DNA of 64,000 bases from Roseibium sp. MMSF_3412 (GTDB lineage Bacteria; Pseudomonadota; Alphaproteobacteria; Rhizobiales; Stappiaceae). This document shows positions 24,310-33,823 of the stretch, one piece after another (the first letter of the stretch is position 1; each line of letters begins with the position of its first letter). The position numbers and the translations under genes are program-made. The stretch lies in assembly GCF_030733265.1 (NCBI RefSeq), contig NZ_JASHJI010000011.1:1-64000 (forward strand). Direction: 5' to 3'. The notes below the pieces were generated by a model, which ran no database searches, was not told the DNA's origin, and saw only the letters and a program-made list of their open reading frames with translations.

Positions 24310-26331
24310 ATGATAGACTTGTCAGAGATACCGGCGATTTTGCGACGCCATGTCGGCTGGCTGATCGTGTGCCCGATCGTGTTTGCGATGCTTGCGCTCA
24401 CCTACGCCTTTCTCAAGACACCTCTCTACCAGACCAGCGCGGAATTGCTGATTCAGCCCGAAGGCGTTCAGATCATCGGTGCCGACACCTCCGTGTCGCG
24501 CGGCAGTCAGGCCCTGCAGGGCATGGATCTCGACAGCCAGGCGTTCGTCATCTTGTCAGCAGCGGTTCTGAACGAGGTTGCCAACACGCTCAAACTGGAC
24601 GGAAACCCCGACTTTCTGAGGCCGGGCCTGAAAGCCAGGTTGCTTGGCGCGCTGCTTGGCGGAGCAACCAGCGGCTCCAGGTCGTCTGCCGATATACGCA
24701 ACGCAACCCTGGAGGGGCTGAGAGAGGTCATTTACGTCAACCGGCGCGACGATTCATTTGTCTTTTCGATTACGGTCACGCATCCGGACCCTGATCTTGC
24801 CGCCGCGATCGCCAATGAAACGGCGCGCGCCTACATAAAGCAGACACGCAGCAGCCGGACGGAAGCGCTTGCCCGCGCAGGCTCAACGCTGGGAAAACAG
24901 GCCGTGCAACTGCGCGCGCGCGTCGAGGCGGCGGAAGCTGCCATTGAGGCCTACAAGGCGCGGCGCGGTCTGATCAGCACGTCCGGAGGGTCGATTGTCG
25001 ACCAGCAGATCGAGGCCCTCAATACGCAGATAACCGACGCGCGCGTCGACCTTGAACGCACCAAGGCGCTTTACGACCAGATGGCACCGCTGACACTTTC
25101 CGATGTGGAAGCGGGCACCGTGCCGTCCGGCACCGGGAACTCCGTTCTGAGTTCATTGCGGGTCCAGAATGCACGGGTTGCCCAACAGGTTGCCGAAGCC
25201 GCGACCACCCTCGGCGCGAACCATCCGACGCTTCTGGAATTGCGTTCGCAACTCGCCAACACCCAGCGGGAGATCAAGAGCGAACTGCAACGCATCAAAC
25301 AGGCCGTGCGCAGCCGCTTTGAACAGGCGCAATCGACGGTCAACGCGCTGGAGCTGCAATCCAAGAAACTGCAGTCGCAAAACAGTCTGCAGGGCAAGGC
25401 CCTGATCGAGCTGCGCCAGCTCCAGAGCGAGGCCGATGCAAGCCGTGCCGTCTACGAGGCCTTTCTCAAGCGCTCCAGGGAGCTTGAAGAGCTTCCTGAT
25501 GTCGATACGAATTCGACACGCATCCTGTCCGAGGCCCCTGTACCGAGCAATGCCAGCGGCCCGAGAAAGATTGTTGTTCTGGCCGCGGCAATGGTGTTCG
25601 GGTTCGCCGTCGCTGCTTCGGGAGCCGTCGCCGTGACCGTCCTGAAGGGGCCGATGGTCTCCGAGCGGCAGCTGGTTGCTCAGACGGGCGCACCCATTCT
25701 GGCCAATTTGAGCGGCTTTTCCGCCCGGGACGAGAACAAATCAGCAATTGCAAGGGTGCGCGTGGCATATGCACTCCGGCACGCGGTCGCCCATAACAGG
25801 CCGGCCAACGTCCTCGCCCTCTCGGTCGGCAGAACAGGCAACACCGCAGGGTTCGTGCGCAGCGTCGCGGAAGAACTTCACGACATGGGGGAAGAAATCC
25901 TCTTTGCGCATACCACACCCGGGCGTGACAACACCGCGGTTCCGCCCTCGCGGTCACGATCGAATGGCTCACGACTGGACGTGCTCGGCGAGGTCGTCGC
26001 CAATCTCGGCAACAACAGGGAAATGCCCGCGCCGACACATGTGGGCCACGGCCATGGCCTGGCCAGTTACCTCAGCGTGGAACAGATCGACACGCGCAAG
26101 AAATACGCCTCCGGTGCGGACCTTGGGGATTCAAACGAAGACATCCTCCTGGTCGATGCCGGGCATATCGACGAGAGCCCGATGCTGCCGGTTCTGCTGC
26201 GGCACTGCGACGGCATCGTTCTGATTACTGCGGTCGGCAACACCAATGCGGCCGAGTTCGAGCACGCGGCAGCTTTCCTGGAACCCTGGTTCGACCGGAT
26301 CATCGGAAATGTCGTACTCAACCCCGTATGA
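24310..26331 (+). CDS. Wzz/GumC-type chain-length protein with degenerate BY-kinase domain
   Basis: 673-aa inner-membrane protein. N-terminal Wzz domain with TM1 at ~17-36 (LIVCPIVFAMLALTYAF), GNVR-type extended coiled coil at ~190-390 rich in Gln/Glu/Ala/Arg, TM2 at ~415-435 (IVVLAAAMVFGFAVAASGAVAVTV), then a C-terminal cytoplasmic domain of ~220 residues laid out like a bacterial tyrosine kinase. The P-loop position reads SVGRTGNTAG, without GK-S/T, while a Walker B-like ILLVDAG is kept. There is no C-terminal tyrosine cluster, so kinase activity is unlikely. It probably sets polysaccharide chain length or export. The end overlaps the Wzy-like gene by 23 bp. Confidence 0.85.
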   Translation: MIDLSEIPAILRRHVGWLIVCPIVFAMLALTYAFLKTPLYQTSAELLIQPEGVQIIGADTSVSRGSQALQGMDLDSQAFVILSAAVLNEVANTLKLDGNPDFLRPGLKARLLGALLGGATSGSRSSADIRNATLEGLREVIYVNRRDDSFVFSITVTHPDPDLAAAIANETARAYIKQTRSSRTEALARAGSTLGKQAVQLRARVEAAEAAIEAYKARRGLISTSGGSIVDQQIEALNTQITDARVDLERTKALYDQMAPLTLSDVEAGTVPSGTGNSVLSSLRVQNARVAQQVAEAATTLGANHPTLLELRSQLANTQREIKSELQRIKQAVRSRFEQAQSTVNALELQSKKLQSQNSLQGKALIELRQLQSEADASRAVYEAFLKRSRELEELPDVDTNSTRILSEAPVPSNASGPRKIVVLAAAMVFGFAVAASGAVAVTVLKGPMVSERQLVAQTGAPILANLSGFSARDENKSAIARVRVAYALRHAVAHNRPANVLALSVGRTGNTAGFVRSVAEELHDMGEEILFAHTTPGRDNTAVPPSRSRSNGSRLDVLGEVVANLGNNREMPAPTHVGHGHGLASYLSVEQIDTRKKYASGADLGDSNEDILLVDAGHIDESPMLPVLLRHCDGIVLITAVGNTNAAEFEHAAAFLEPWFDRIIGNVVLNPV

Positions 26332-27574
26332 CCTGGGCCAATCCTGGCGGACGCCGCAGGCACAGGGCGCGGCTCAGTACCGCCTCTGGCTCAGGTGTGT
26401 CTATGCGGTGGTGCTTGGAACGCTGCTTTTCAACTTTGCGCTGGCATTCGTCAACACCAACGCCTTCCGGATCTCCGAGAGCCTTGTGATCGTCTCGGAA
26501 ATGGCGTTGCTGTCCGCGGCTCTGTTTCTCGTATTCAGCCGCAACAGCGTGCTTTTGCTGCTCCTGCTGCTTTACTTCAGCTACATGGGACTGATCCTGG
26601 CGTTGCGTCCGGAACTTGACCTGAAAGCGATCCGCGATTTCCTCATCCCGATCGTGTTTTACCTGATCGGGCGGAATTTCAGGCGCATCGAGGACGCCGA
26701 CAAGCTGGTCTGGATCTGCACCATCGTGGTTCTCGCAGTCGGCTTCTTTGAATTCATCTTTCTCGACATCTACACACGCATTGTCAGTATTTTCGATTAT
26801 TACGTCGCCAGGGGAACGCTGACAGCCGATTCCAATTTTGTCGAAGGATCAAACCTTTTCGTCTCCAGTACACGTATCGGCGGGCGGAATTTTCTCGCCT
26901 TTCTCGGCAATGTGCGCGCGTCTTCGGTGTTTCTTGAACCTGTGACAATGGGCAACTTCGGCGCGTTCTTGTGTCTCTGGGCGCTGTTTCGCAGCGGAAT
27001 GCGGCATCGCATGCTGATGTTTGCGGCCGCTTTTGCCGCCGTCGTGCTGCCCGATGCCCGCTTTGGCATGCTGGTCTGTTTCGCCCTGGTCGCCGCGGCC
27101 ATGCTCGGTCACTTTCTGCCACGGATCAGTTGGTGGGCGCTTCCGGTCCTTGTCGTTTTCGCCCTTGCCCTATACGGCGGATGGTCCACGGCGATCGGCT
27201 GGACCGACGATCTCGGCGGGCGCCTTGTTCATGCAAGCCAGCTGCTCCAGCAGGTCACGCCGGAAATGCTGTTCGGCGTGGCACGGAACATCCCCTTCCT
27301 GGCGGATAACGGGTTCGCCTACTCGCTTGGCCAGATCGGTGCGGTCGGGCTGATCGCGCTCTGGACCGCGTACATGTTCGCCCCGATCGAGGACCGGCGT
27401 GCAATTCAGTTCAAGGCTCTTGCGGCGACCTACATCGCGCTGCTCATGACAATTTCCAACTCGTTCTATTCCATCAAACTGGCGGCTCTTTTCTGGGTCG
27501 CAGCGGGTGCCGCCGATGTGATGCGGCGCAAGGACCGGCAGTCCATCGACCCGGATTTCGTACGCCGGGTGTGA
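26309..27574 (+). CDS. Wzy-like polysaccharide polymerase / O-antigen ligase-type membrane protein
   Basis: 421 aa from ATG 26309, dominated by about ten hydrophobic segments (VVLGTLLFNFALAFV, LLLLLLLYFSYMGLILAL, LPVLVVFALALYGG, FALVAAAMLGHFLP). A larger extracytoplasmic loop follows the ILVCIVVL.. region. The arrangement is that of Wzy/EpsE-type polymerases; sequence motifs in this family are weak, so the call rests on topology and position beside Wzz- and Wzx-like genes. Translation is probably coupled to the upstream gene (23-bp overlap). Confidence 0.75.
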   Translation: MSYSTPYDLGQSWRTPQAQGAAQYRLWLRCVYAVVLGTLLFNFALAFVNTNAFRISESLVIVSEMALLSAALFLVFSRNSVLLLLLLLYFSYMGLILALRPELDLKAIRDFLIPIVFYLIGRNFRRIEDADKLVWICTIVVLAVGFFEFIFLDIYTRIVSIFDYYVARGTLTADSNFVEGSNLFVSSTRIGGRNFLAFLGNVRASSVFLEPVTMGNFGAFLCLWALFRSGMRHRMLMFAAAFAAVVLPDARFGMLVCFALVAAAMLGHFLPRISWWALPVLVVFALALYGGWSTAIGWTDDLGGRLVHASQLLQQVTPEMLFGVARNIPFLADNGFAYSLGQIGAVGLIALWTAYMFAPIEDRRAIQFKALAATYIALLMTISNSFYSIKLAALFWVAAGAADVMRRKDRQSIDPDFVRRV

Positions 27575-27605
27575 CTTCAGACGCAGGCGCTCCGGGCTCC
27601 GCTTC

Positions 27606-28820
27606 TCAGAACCGCAACACTTTCCGGTACAGGTCTTCATATTCACGCGCCTTTGCCGGCCAGCTGTAGCCACGCGCCGCTGCAATGGCATCGTTCCGCA
27701 GCGCGGGCTGTTGCTGGAGAGCGGTAAAACGTGACCTCAGGGCTTCGGTGGCCATGCCACTGTCGGCAAAGTCAACGGTGCGAACGATCTCATGTTTTCG
27801 TGCAACCGCGCCGAAGGCTTCGTTCGCCTCCACCACGGGCAGCAAACCGGCACTCATGGCCTCGATCAGAACCAGTCCGAAGCCCTCATATTCCGATGCG
27901 CTTGCAAAAAAGCTGCTCCGGGCGAACAACGTTTTGAGTTCGGTCTCGCCAAGTCCGACATGGATATCGATGTTTTTTGAAAGGCCACGCGCCTCGGACA
28001 TGGCAAGTAGCTCCGCCCCGGTCAGATCGGACTCCATGCCCGCAACGTCCAGATGCCACTCCGGGTCCGAGGCAACCAGATTTGCCATCACATCCATCAA
28101 GCGTTCCAGACGCTTGTTGGAGGAAAAACGGCCGAGTGTCAGCAACCGTTTCACCGGCTGTTTCGCGCCGGCATTCATAAACTTCCCGATGTCGACCCCG
28201 TTTTCGATCAAAGATGTCTTGGCAGGAGCAATATTGCTGAACAATTCCAGATCGCTGCCGCTGCAACACGCCAGAGCGGAATACTGGCGTGTTGATAAAC
28301 GCGTCAACGTGTTGAACCAGACCGTCTTCAAGCGCGCGAATTTCCGCGTGTGGAAAAATCCACCATGGCTCGTCGCGACAAGCGTCTTGCGGTGAAAGGG
28401 CCTGGCGAAGGCAAGAAAGTCGTAAAAGAAGTCGATCGCGTGAACATGCACCAGGTCGGCACCCGTAATTTCGTTCAGGACGGACGGGGCAACCGGGTAG
28501 CGGGAGCTGCCGCGGTATGGAATGCGCACGACTTCAATGCCGTCAACCACGTCGTGTCCGGGCAGCCTGGTGGCTGGATCGGTAAAGACACGGTCCAGCG
28601 TCACGACCTTGACATCTGCAAAGCGGTTCTTTTGCTGAAGCGCCAGGTTTTTGACCACATCCTCCAGTCCCCCGATGCTCGGTGAGAACTGCCTGACGAC
28701 ATGGACGACAGACGTGCCTGAAAAGGCCGGCGGAACGCATTCCACGTTGTCTCGCTGACCTGTTGCGTCCATTTGATCGATCCGGTTGGGGCTGTTGTTC
28801 GAGGGTATCCGGATTGACAT
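27606..28820 (-). CDS. GT4-family glycosyltransferase
   Basis: 404 aa from ATG 28820, which has CAGGTGATA just upstream; the frame back to 28922 would run into the divergent gene. GT-B retaining enzyme: N-terminal VVHVVRQFSPSIGGLEDVVKNLA, LVHVHAIDFFYDF, ENGVDIGKF, LTLGRFSSNKRLERLMDVM near residue 210, and the nucleotide-sugar motif SASEYEGFGLVLIEAMSAGL (E-x7-E) near 320. Transfers a sugar in polysaccharide assembly; donor and acceptor unknown. Divergent from the GH5 gene over 62 bp. Confidence 0.88.
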   Translation of the reverse strand: MSIRIPSNNSPNRIDQMDATGQRDNVECVPPAFSGTSVVHVVRQFSPSIGGLEDVVKNLALQQKNRFADVKVVTLDRVFTDPATRLPGHDVVDGIEVVRIPYRGSSRYPVAPSVLNEITGADLVHVHAIDFFYDFLAFARPFHRKTLVATSHGGFFHTRKFARLKTVWFNTLTRLSTRQYSALACCSGSDLELFSNIAPAKTSLIENGVDIGKFMNAGAKQPVKRLLTLGRFSSNKRLERLMDVMANLVASDPEWHLDVAGMESDLTGAELLAMSEARGLSKNIDIHVGLGETELKTLFARSSFFASASEYEGFGLVLIEAMSAGLLPVVEANEAFGAVARKHEIVRTVDFADSGMATEALRSRFTALQQQPALRNDAIAAARGYSWPAKAREYEDLYRKVLRF

Positions 28821-28882
28821 TATCACCTGCCTGTCAACAAGATCTTTAACGAACCCATCATCCGGGCACCAACAGGCCATCC

Positions 28883-29965
28883 GTGCGACAGAACCACCCG
28901 ACATCATCCTTGCGTTCTTCAACCTTTAGCTCCGCCGCGGATCGCTGGCTGCGGACCCTGGGCTGCTTTGCAGTTCTGTTTGCGCTGACGGGCGTCTGCG
29001 CCCATGCCGCCAGCTGTCTCAGGGGCGTCAACATTGCTGGGGCCGAATTCGGGGGGCCGGAGGCGAAATACGGCGAAGGCTATATTTATCCCTCCGATTC
29101 AACACTCGACTGGGCCGCCGCCCGGTCAATGACCGCAATCCGCTTGCCATTCCGCTGGGAAAGGCTGCAGCCGCAGCTTTTCGGCGAGTTCGACCCGGCA
29201 GAGCTCGCAAGGCTTCAGGTCACCGTTCAGGCCGCCACAAGCCGAGGCCTCATGGTTGTTCTCGATCTGCACAATTATGCCGAATACGGCGGGGACAGGA
29301 TCGGCAACGGGGTGGTAGGCGCTGACGCGTTCGGAGATTTCTGGCGGCGGCTGACGCCGTATTTCGCGGCAAATGACCGGGTCGTTCTCGGCCTGATGAA
29401 CGAACCGGCGGACATAACGGCAAAGACCTGGTTTGCAGCCGCACAGGCCGGCCTCAACGCCATCAGGGAAGCCGGCTCGGACCAGCTCGTTCTGGTGCCG
29501 GGAACGATCTGGACCGGCGCATCGCACTGGTTCGATCCGCAAGAGGGCGGCTCGAATGCAGAGCATGCCGTCACCATTCGCGATCCGAAGGACAATTTCG
29601 CATTTGAAGTCCACCAGTATCTCGACGAAGACTATTCGGGCACGCATGACAGCTGTCCGAGGGCAGGCGATGCCATCGACGCCCTCAAACAAGTCGCGGC
29701 CTGGATGAAGGAATACGGATACAGGGGATTCGTCGGCGAATTCGGCGGCACCGGATCGCCCGATTGCCTTCAGGGGCTTGAGAACATGGCGCGTTATCTG
29801 AACGGCGACAGTGAAACCTGGATCGGGTGGACCGCCTGGGCTGCCGGGGACTGGTGGGGCAACTATCCCCTGTCCCTGCAACCGGCCGACGGACAAGAGA
29901 GGCCGCAGATGGAGATTCTTGCGCCCTTCATGGATGTCGACAGCGCACCTGCACAATGCGAGTGA
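28883..29965 (+). CDS. secreted GH5-family glycoside hydrolase (endoglucanase type)
   Basis: 360 aa with a GTG start, signal peptide (WLRTLGCFAVLFALTGVCAHAASC, cleavage near 41-43) and one catalytic barrel. Likely acid/base is E174 in VLGLMNEP and nucleophile E286 in FVGEFGG; RLPFRWERLQP, VVLDLHNYAEY and FEVHQYLDEDYSGTH are also family blocks. Such enzymes in polysaccharide clusters trim or release the polymer in the periplasm, as BcsZ does for cellulose. The substrate may be a beta-glucan (inference). Immediately followed by a convergent aminotransferase gene. Confidence 0.88.
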   Translation: MRQNHPTSSLRSSTFSSAADRWLRTLGCFAVLFALTGVCAHAASCLRGVNIAGAEFGGPEAKYGEGYIYPSDSTLDWAAARSMTAIRLPFRWERLQPQLFGEFDPAELARLQVTVQAATSRGLMVVLDLHNYAEYGGDRIGNGVVGADAFGDFWRRLTPYFAANDRVVLGLMNEPADITAKTWFAAAQAGLNAIREAGSDQLVLVPGTIWTGASHWFDPQEGGSNAEHAVTIRDPKDNFAFEVHQYLDEDYSGTHDSCPRAGDAIDALKQVAAWMKEYGYRGFVGEFGGTGSPDCLQGLENMARYLNGDSETWIGWTAWAAGDWWGNYPLSLQPADGQERPQMEILAPFMDVDSAPAQCE

Positions 29966-29987
29966 ACAACCTTTTTGGACTCCACAC

Positions 29988-31307
29988 CTAGCCGCTGGCG
30001 GCCCTAGCGTGCCGGACGCCGGCGCCCGTCCTTTGACTGTTCAGGCATGTGCAGACTTCGGCGAGGATATCGAAGCCCCGATCGATCTCCTTGAGCGTAC
30101 TTGTCAATGGAGCCAGGAACTTCAGGACCTGGTCATCGCGGCCACAGGTTTCGACGATCAGCCCGCGCTCAAAACTCATCTGCTGAATGAGGCCCGCGAT
30201 TTCCGCTGACACATTGCTTTCAAGCCCCCATACGAAGCCCTTGCCGCGATAGCTCAGTTCGAGTTCCGGGTTCTGAGACACAAGCTGGCCAAGCCTGTCT
30301 TCAATGTGCTCGGCCTTCGCCTTGACCTCGTCGTAAAACTCAAAGTCACTCCAGAAATGCTCCAGAGCCACGGTCGCGGCAACGAAGGCCAGGTTGTTGC
30401 CCCGGAACGTTCCATTGTGCTGGCCCGGTTTCCAGACATCATGTTCAGGCTTCATAAGCACGAGGGCCATCGGCAGTCCGAAGCCGCCAATTGATTTTGA
30501 AAGAACGACGATGTCAGGGCTGATACCGGCCTTTTCGAAACTGAAGAAGTCACCCGTGCGCCCGCAGCCCATCTGGATGTCGTCAATGATCAGGAGCACA
30601 CCGAACTGCCGGCAAAGGTCTTCCAGGGCCTTCAGCCAGGCCAGCGGTGCGACATTGATGCCGCCCTCGCCTTGAATCGGTTCAACAATGATTGCCGCCG
30701 GCGCCGAATTGCTATCCGACCTGATTTGAAGAATTTCGGCAATCGTTGCGACTGATGCAGCGTGTTCTTCCGTTGACGCGCAGAACGGCAGCGGATCGCG
30801 TTCTTGCCGTTCCAGGAAAGGAAGGCCTTCCTTGTAGTAAGGGTTGTCCGTAAGTTCCAGCGACCCGGTCGTCATTCCGTGGAACCCGTGGGTAAAGCTG
30901 AGAATGTCGTGCCGACCCGTCACCTTGCGCGCAATCTTGATCGCCGCCTCGACGGCATTGGTGCCTGTCGGCCCGCAGAACTGAAACCGGTAACTCATTC
31001 CCCTCGGCTGCAGGATCAACCGGTCGAACGTGTCAATGAACCGGTTCTTTGCGACGGTCGCGAAGTCGAGACTGTGGGCGATTCCATCGTCAGACAGGTA
31101 GCCGATGAGCGCGTTCCGGATAACCTTGCAATTATGTCCGTAGTTCAGCGCACCCGCACCGGCAAGGAAATCGATGTATTCGGTGCCGTCCTCGGCAACA
31201 ATCGTACTGCCAGATGCCGATTTGGCGAGGAAGGGAAAACTGCGAACATAGCTGCGGACGTTCGATTCAAGTCTGTGTGCCGGATCGGTCTCAGTCAGCT
31301 TGTCCAT
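29988..31307 (-). CDS. class-III aminotransferase, EctB-like (diaminobutyrate type)
   Basis: 439 aa from ATG 31307 (GGGGAA upstream; the 16 codons before it look non-coding). PLP fold type I: FCGPTGTNAVEAAIKIAR near residue 100, FTHGFHGMTTGSLE, IVEPIQGEGGIN, LLIIDDIQMGCGRTG near 225, PLP lysine in VVLSKSIGGFGLP near 255, and HNGTFRGNNLAFVAA. It closely resembles L-2,4-diaminobutyrate transaminase EctB, but there is no ectA or ectC beside it. With a TupA-like ligase gene next upstream, it may supply diaminobutyrate or a related amine for polysaccharide modification (inference). The C-terminal ~15 residues are extra. Confidence 0.85.
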   Translation of the reverse strand: MDKLTETDPAHRLESNVRSYVRSFPFLAKSASGSTIVAEDGTEYIDFLAGAGALNYGHNCKVIRNALIGYLSDDGIAHSLDFATVAKNRFIDTFDRLILQPRGMSYRFQFCGPTGTNAVEAAIKIARKVTGRHDILSFTHGFHGMTTGSLELTDNPYYKEGLPFLERQERDPLPFCASTEEHAASVATIAEILQIRSDSNSAPAAIIVEPIQGEGGINVAPLAWLKALEDLCRQFGVLLIIDDIQMGCGRTGDFFSFEKAGISPDIVVLSKSIGGFGLPMALVLMKPEHDVWKPGQHNGTFRGNNLAFVAATVALEHFWSDFEFYDEVKAKAEHIEDRLGQLVSQNPELELSYRGKGFVWGLESNVSAEIAGLIQQMSFERGLIVETCGRDDQVLKFLAPLTSTLKEIDRGFDILAEVCTCLNSQRTGAGVRHARAASG

Positions 31308-31490
31308 AATGTTCCCCGTCATCGTGCATGGCCGGTTGCCGGCCATAAACTGCATTACAGACTCACGGATTATGAGGAACGGGTCTTAAATTTCGAAGAA
31401 AAATCAAAGTAAACTTCTTGCGTATTGTTTGCGGCACTTTGTGCAATCGGCCGCAATATCTGATTAAGCATGTATGATAAGTGACAGGCG

Positions 31491-32396
31491 CTATCGTGTG
31501 ACGAACTCGTCCCAGTAACGCGCGAGCTTGAAATCGTAGCTGTCCGGCACGAACGTCTCAAAGCCACCGCTCGGATAAAGCGTGATCTCCCCCACGTAGA
31601 TCCCCTCAGACGTGTTGTAGAGATCTATTCTGGCAAACCCCAGTTCCCGGCTCAGCGCGCGCGCAATCCCGAGCATGTCTTCGAATTTGTCGGGCTTCGG
31701 CAAATCCTCCGCAAGCAGGGGGTAGTAGTTCATGTGGACGGGAAGACGGTCCCACCCCGGTGAGTAGACGCTTTCATACATGCCGTCCGGCCGGGGCGTG
31801 CGAACTTCGATATGCACAACATTGCCGTTGAAGCTGTAGAACCGGTAGTCACTTAAGGCTTCGCCGGGCTTTCCAATCAGCTTTTCAACGATGATGCGCG
31901 GTTCGACATTGGAATAGGCCCATTCCCGGTTGATCCTCGAGTGATCGGCGGCCAGCCAGTCCGCTTCCGGCCGTTGCCGCATCAGGTCATCGATGTCGCC
32001 TTGTTCGCGCAGGAAAAAGCCTGCGCCACTTGCGTGGGTCGGTTTGACGACCACCGGCAGCGGGATCGTTTCCCAGTCAACAATTCCCAGATCCTTGCCC
32101 ACCCAATAGGTCGGAATCACGTAGGTGTCCCCGACACGCTCGGTGATGTAATCTTTGGCATCGGCCTTGTCGACGACCTTGGAATAAAGCGGATTGCGAT
32201 CCTCGATCTTGCGAATCTGCTGATATTCGGAAAACCGCGCGGGCGCCTTCCAGTTCGGAAAGCGCCCGAAAATCGAAAAGTACTTCCAGGTCAGGTAGAT
32301 CTTGTCGGGAAAGACAGAAATCAGTCTCCAAAAGATACGCTGCAACCTGTGCCTGACGCTTGCATGCTTCTTGGGACCAATTGCAACACTATCCAT
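31491..32396 (-). CDS. TupA-like ATP-grasp ligase
   Basis: 301 aa of the ATPgrasp_TupA family: DKIYLTWKYFSIFGRFPNWKAPARFSEYQQ at the N-terminus, DKADAKDYI, VVVKPTHASGAGFF near residue 135 (nucleotide-binding Lys), PRIIVEKLI near 185, DYRFYSFNGNVVHIEV, and catalytic-site segment FARIDLYNTSEGIYVGEITLYPSGGFE near 255-280. The family is named from teichuronopeptide synthesis, and members probably form amide bonds between polysaccharide acids and amino compounds. Followed 183 bp later by the EctB-like gene on the same strand, which suggests they cooperate. Confidence 0.85.
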   Translation of the reverse strand: MDSVAIGPKKHASVRHRLQRIFWRLISVFPDKIYLTWKYFSIFGRFPNWKAPARFSEYQQIRKIEDRNPLYSKVVDKADAKDYITERVGDTYVIPTYWVGKDLGIVDWETIPLPVVVKPTHASGAGFFLREQGDIDDLMRQRPEADWLAADHSRINREWAYSNVEPRIIVEKLIGKPGEALSDYRFYSFNGNVVHIEVRTPRPDGMYESVYSPGWDRLPVHMNYYPLLAEDLPKPDKFEDMLGIARALSRELGFARIDLYNTSEGIYVGEITLYPSGGFETFVPDSYDFKLARYWDEFVTR

Positions 32397-32542
32397 TTCA
32401 ACTACCTGAAAGCTCGTTCTTTAAGCCAATGTCAATACGCGCATGACCATTGTTTCCCGGCGCATGCACGGTGCATGCAAACAACTTGAAAAGCCTTAAA
32501 GCACACAACCGTTAAGATCTGACTTAGCGGCAAGGTTTTTCG

Positions 32543-33682
32543 ATGGTGCACAGGGGAAGACTTGTGAGCGGACGGAAGATCCTGCTGATTTCGAGGCACG
32601 ACTACAGGACCGGCTGGCGTGCGGGACGGCATTTCCTGGCGGATGCGTTTCGTGACCTTGACGCATCCGTCCAGTTCTTCTCCGTCGGTTTCAGCGCGCT
32701 CTCGATGCTGAGCGACGATCACCGCAAAAGCCTCTTTGCCAGGGCCAATGAATGGCAAGAGGTGGATGGTATCAATTGCTACTTGTGGCGGTCCCCGCTG
32801 CACCCGTTCGGCAGAGGTCTCGGCAAGTTCGAAAACCTGACAAATGCCCTGTTCCGCTGGTGGATCCGGTCGGGCAGCAGCGCCCTTGATGAAGCGGCTG
32901 GCGGTGCGGACCTGATCATTGTGGAATCCGGCATATCCGCGGCCCTGATAGGCCGCGTCCGCAAGTCGGCACCGGATGCGAAGATCATCTATTTCGTTGC
33001 CGATCTTCTCGACACCATCGGTGCGCACGCCTTCATTGCCGACCAGCTCTACAAAGACAGACACGCAATCGACCGGATCGTGGTCGTCGCCCGCGCAATG
33101 GCGCCTCACTTCCGGGATTTCGGCTGCCCGGTGCACTTCATACCCCACGGGGTGTCGAAGCGCGATTTCGACGGGATTGGTGCAAGCCCTTATGAGACCC
33201 CCCGAAACATCGCCACTGTCGGCTCCATGTTGTTCGATGCCTCCTGTGTCACGATCGCGGCAAGCGCTTTTCCCGACGTTCAGTTCCACCTCATCGGTAC
33301 ACCGGGCATTGAAGGAAACCCCGACAATGTCATCGAATACGGACGGATGCCGTTTCGCGAAACGCTGCCCTATCTGAAACATGCCGATGCGGGTATAGCC
33401 CCTTACCGCTTCCGCTCAGATGCCGCCTACCTTGCCGATTCGAGCCTCAAGCTGATGCAGTACGAGTATCTGCGTCTGCCGGCCATTTGCCCGGACTTCG
33501 CTGTCGGAGACAAGATCAACCGGCACGGCTACAAACCCGGCGAACCCGATTCAATTGCCCGGGCGATCCAGGCTGCACTCGGCTCGACTTTCTCCGATGA
33601 AGCATCTGAAGTGCTTGACTGGAAAGATGTTGCCAATCGTTTGCTCGCTCTCGATCAAGATCAACCGCTCATCAATTCTTAA
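32543..33682 (+). CDS. GumK-like glycosyltransferase
   Basis: 379 aa, GT-B fold related to xanthan glucuronosyltransferase GumK (GT70): ILLISRHDYRTGWRAGRHFLADAF at the N-terminus, LWRSPLHPFGRGLGKFENLTNALFRWW near 75-100, ADLIIVESG, HFIPHGVSK, IATVGSMLFD, HLIGTPG, GRMPFRETLPYLKHADAGIAPYR near 270, and SLKLMQYEYLRLPAI. A GTG at 32564 has the better ribosome site (AGGGGAAGA) and may be the true start. Probably adds a uronic acid or hexose to a lipid-linked repeat. A 146-bp gap from the divergent TupA-like gene holds the promoters. Confidence 0.82.
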   Translation: MVHRGRLVSGRKILLISRHDYRTGWRAGRHFLADAFRDLDASVQFFSVGFSALSMLSDDHRKSLFARANEWQEVDGINCYLWRSPLHPFGRGLGKFENLTNALFRWWIRSGSSALDEAAGGADLIIVESGISAALIGRVRKSAPDAKIIYFVADLLDTIGAHAFIADQLYKDRHAIDRIVVVARAMAPHFRDFGCPVHFIPHGVSKRDFDGIGASPYETPRNIATVGSMLFDASCVTIAASAFPDVQFHLIGTPGIEGNPDNVIEYGRMPFRETLPYLKHADAGIAPYRFRSDAAYLADSSLKLMQYEYLRLPAICPDFAVGDKINRHGYKPGEPDSIARAIQAALGSTFSDEASEVLDWKDVANRLLALDQDQPLINS

Positions 33683-33823
33683 ACGATTTCAGGTATTCGG
33701 TAAGGCAAAGCACCCAAGGCGCGATGGTCGCAACAACGCCGAACCTGTGACGCAAGACCCGTGCTTCAAGAATAGTGCGGCGGATCAATCGGGGCGCAAT
33801 ACAGGGACACGAAGCGCAATCCA

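Noticed and set aside
29988..31307. Ectoine biosynthesis operon
   Set aside because: Only the EctB-like transaminase is present; no acetyltransferase (EctA), ectoine synthase (EctC) or hydroxylase adjacent.
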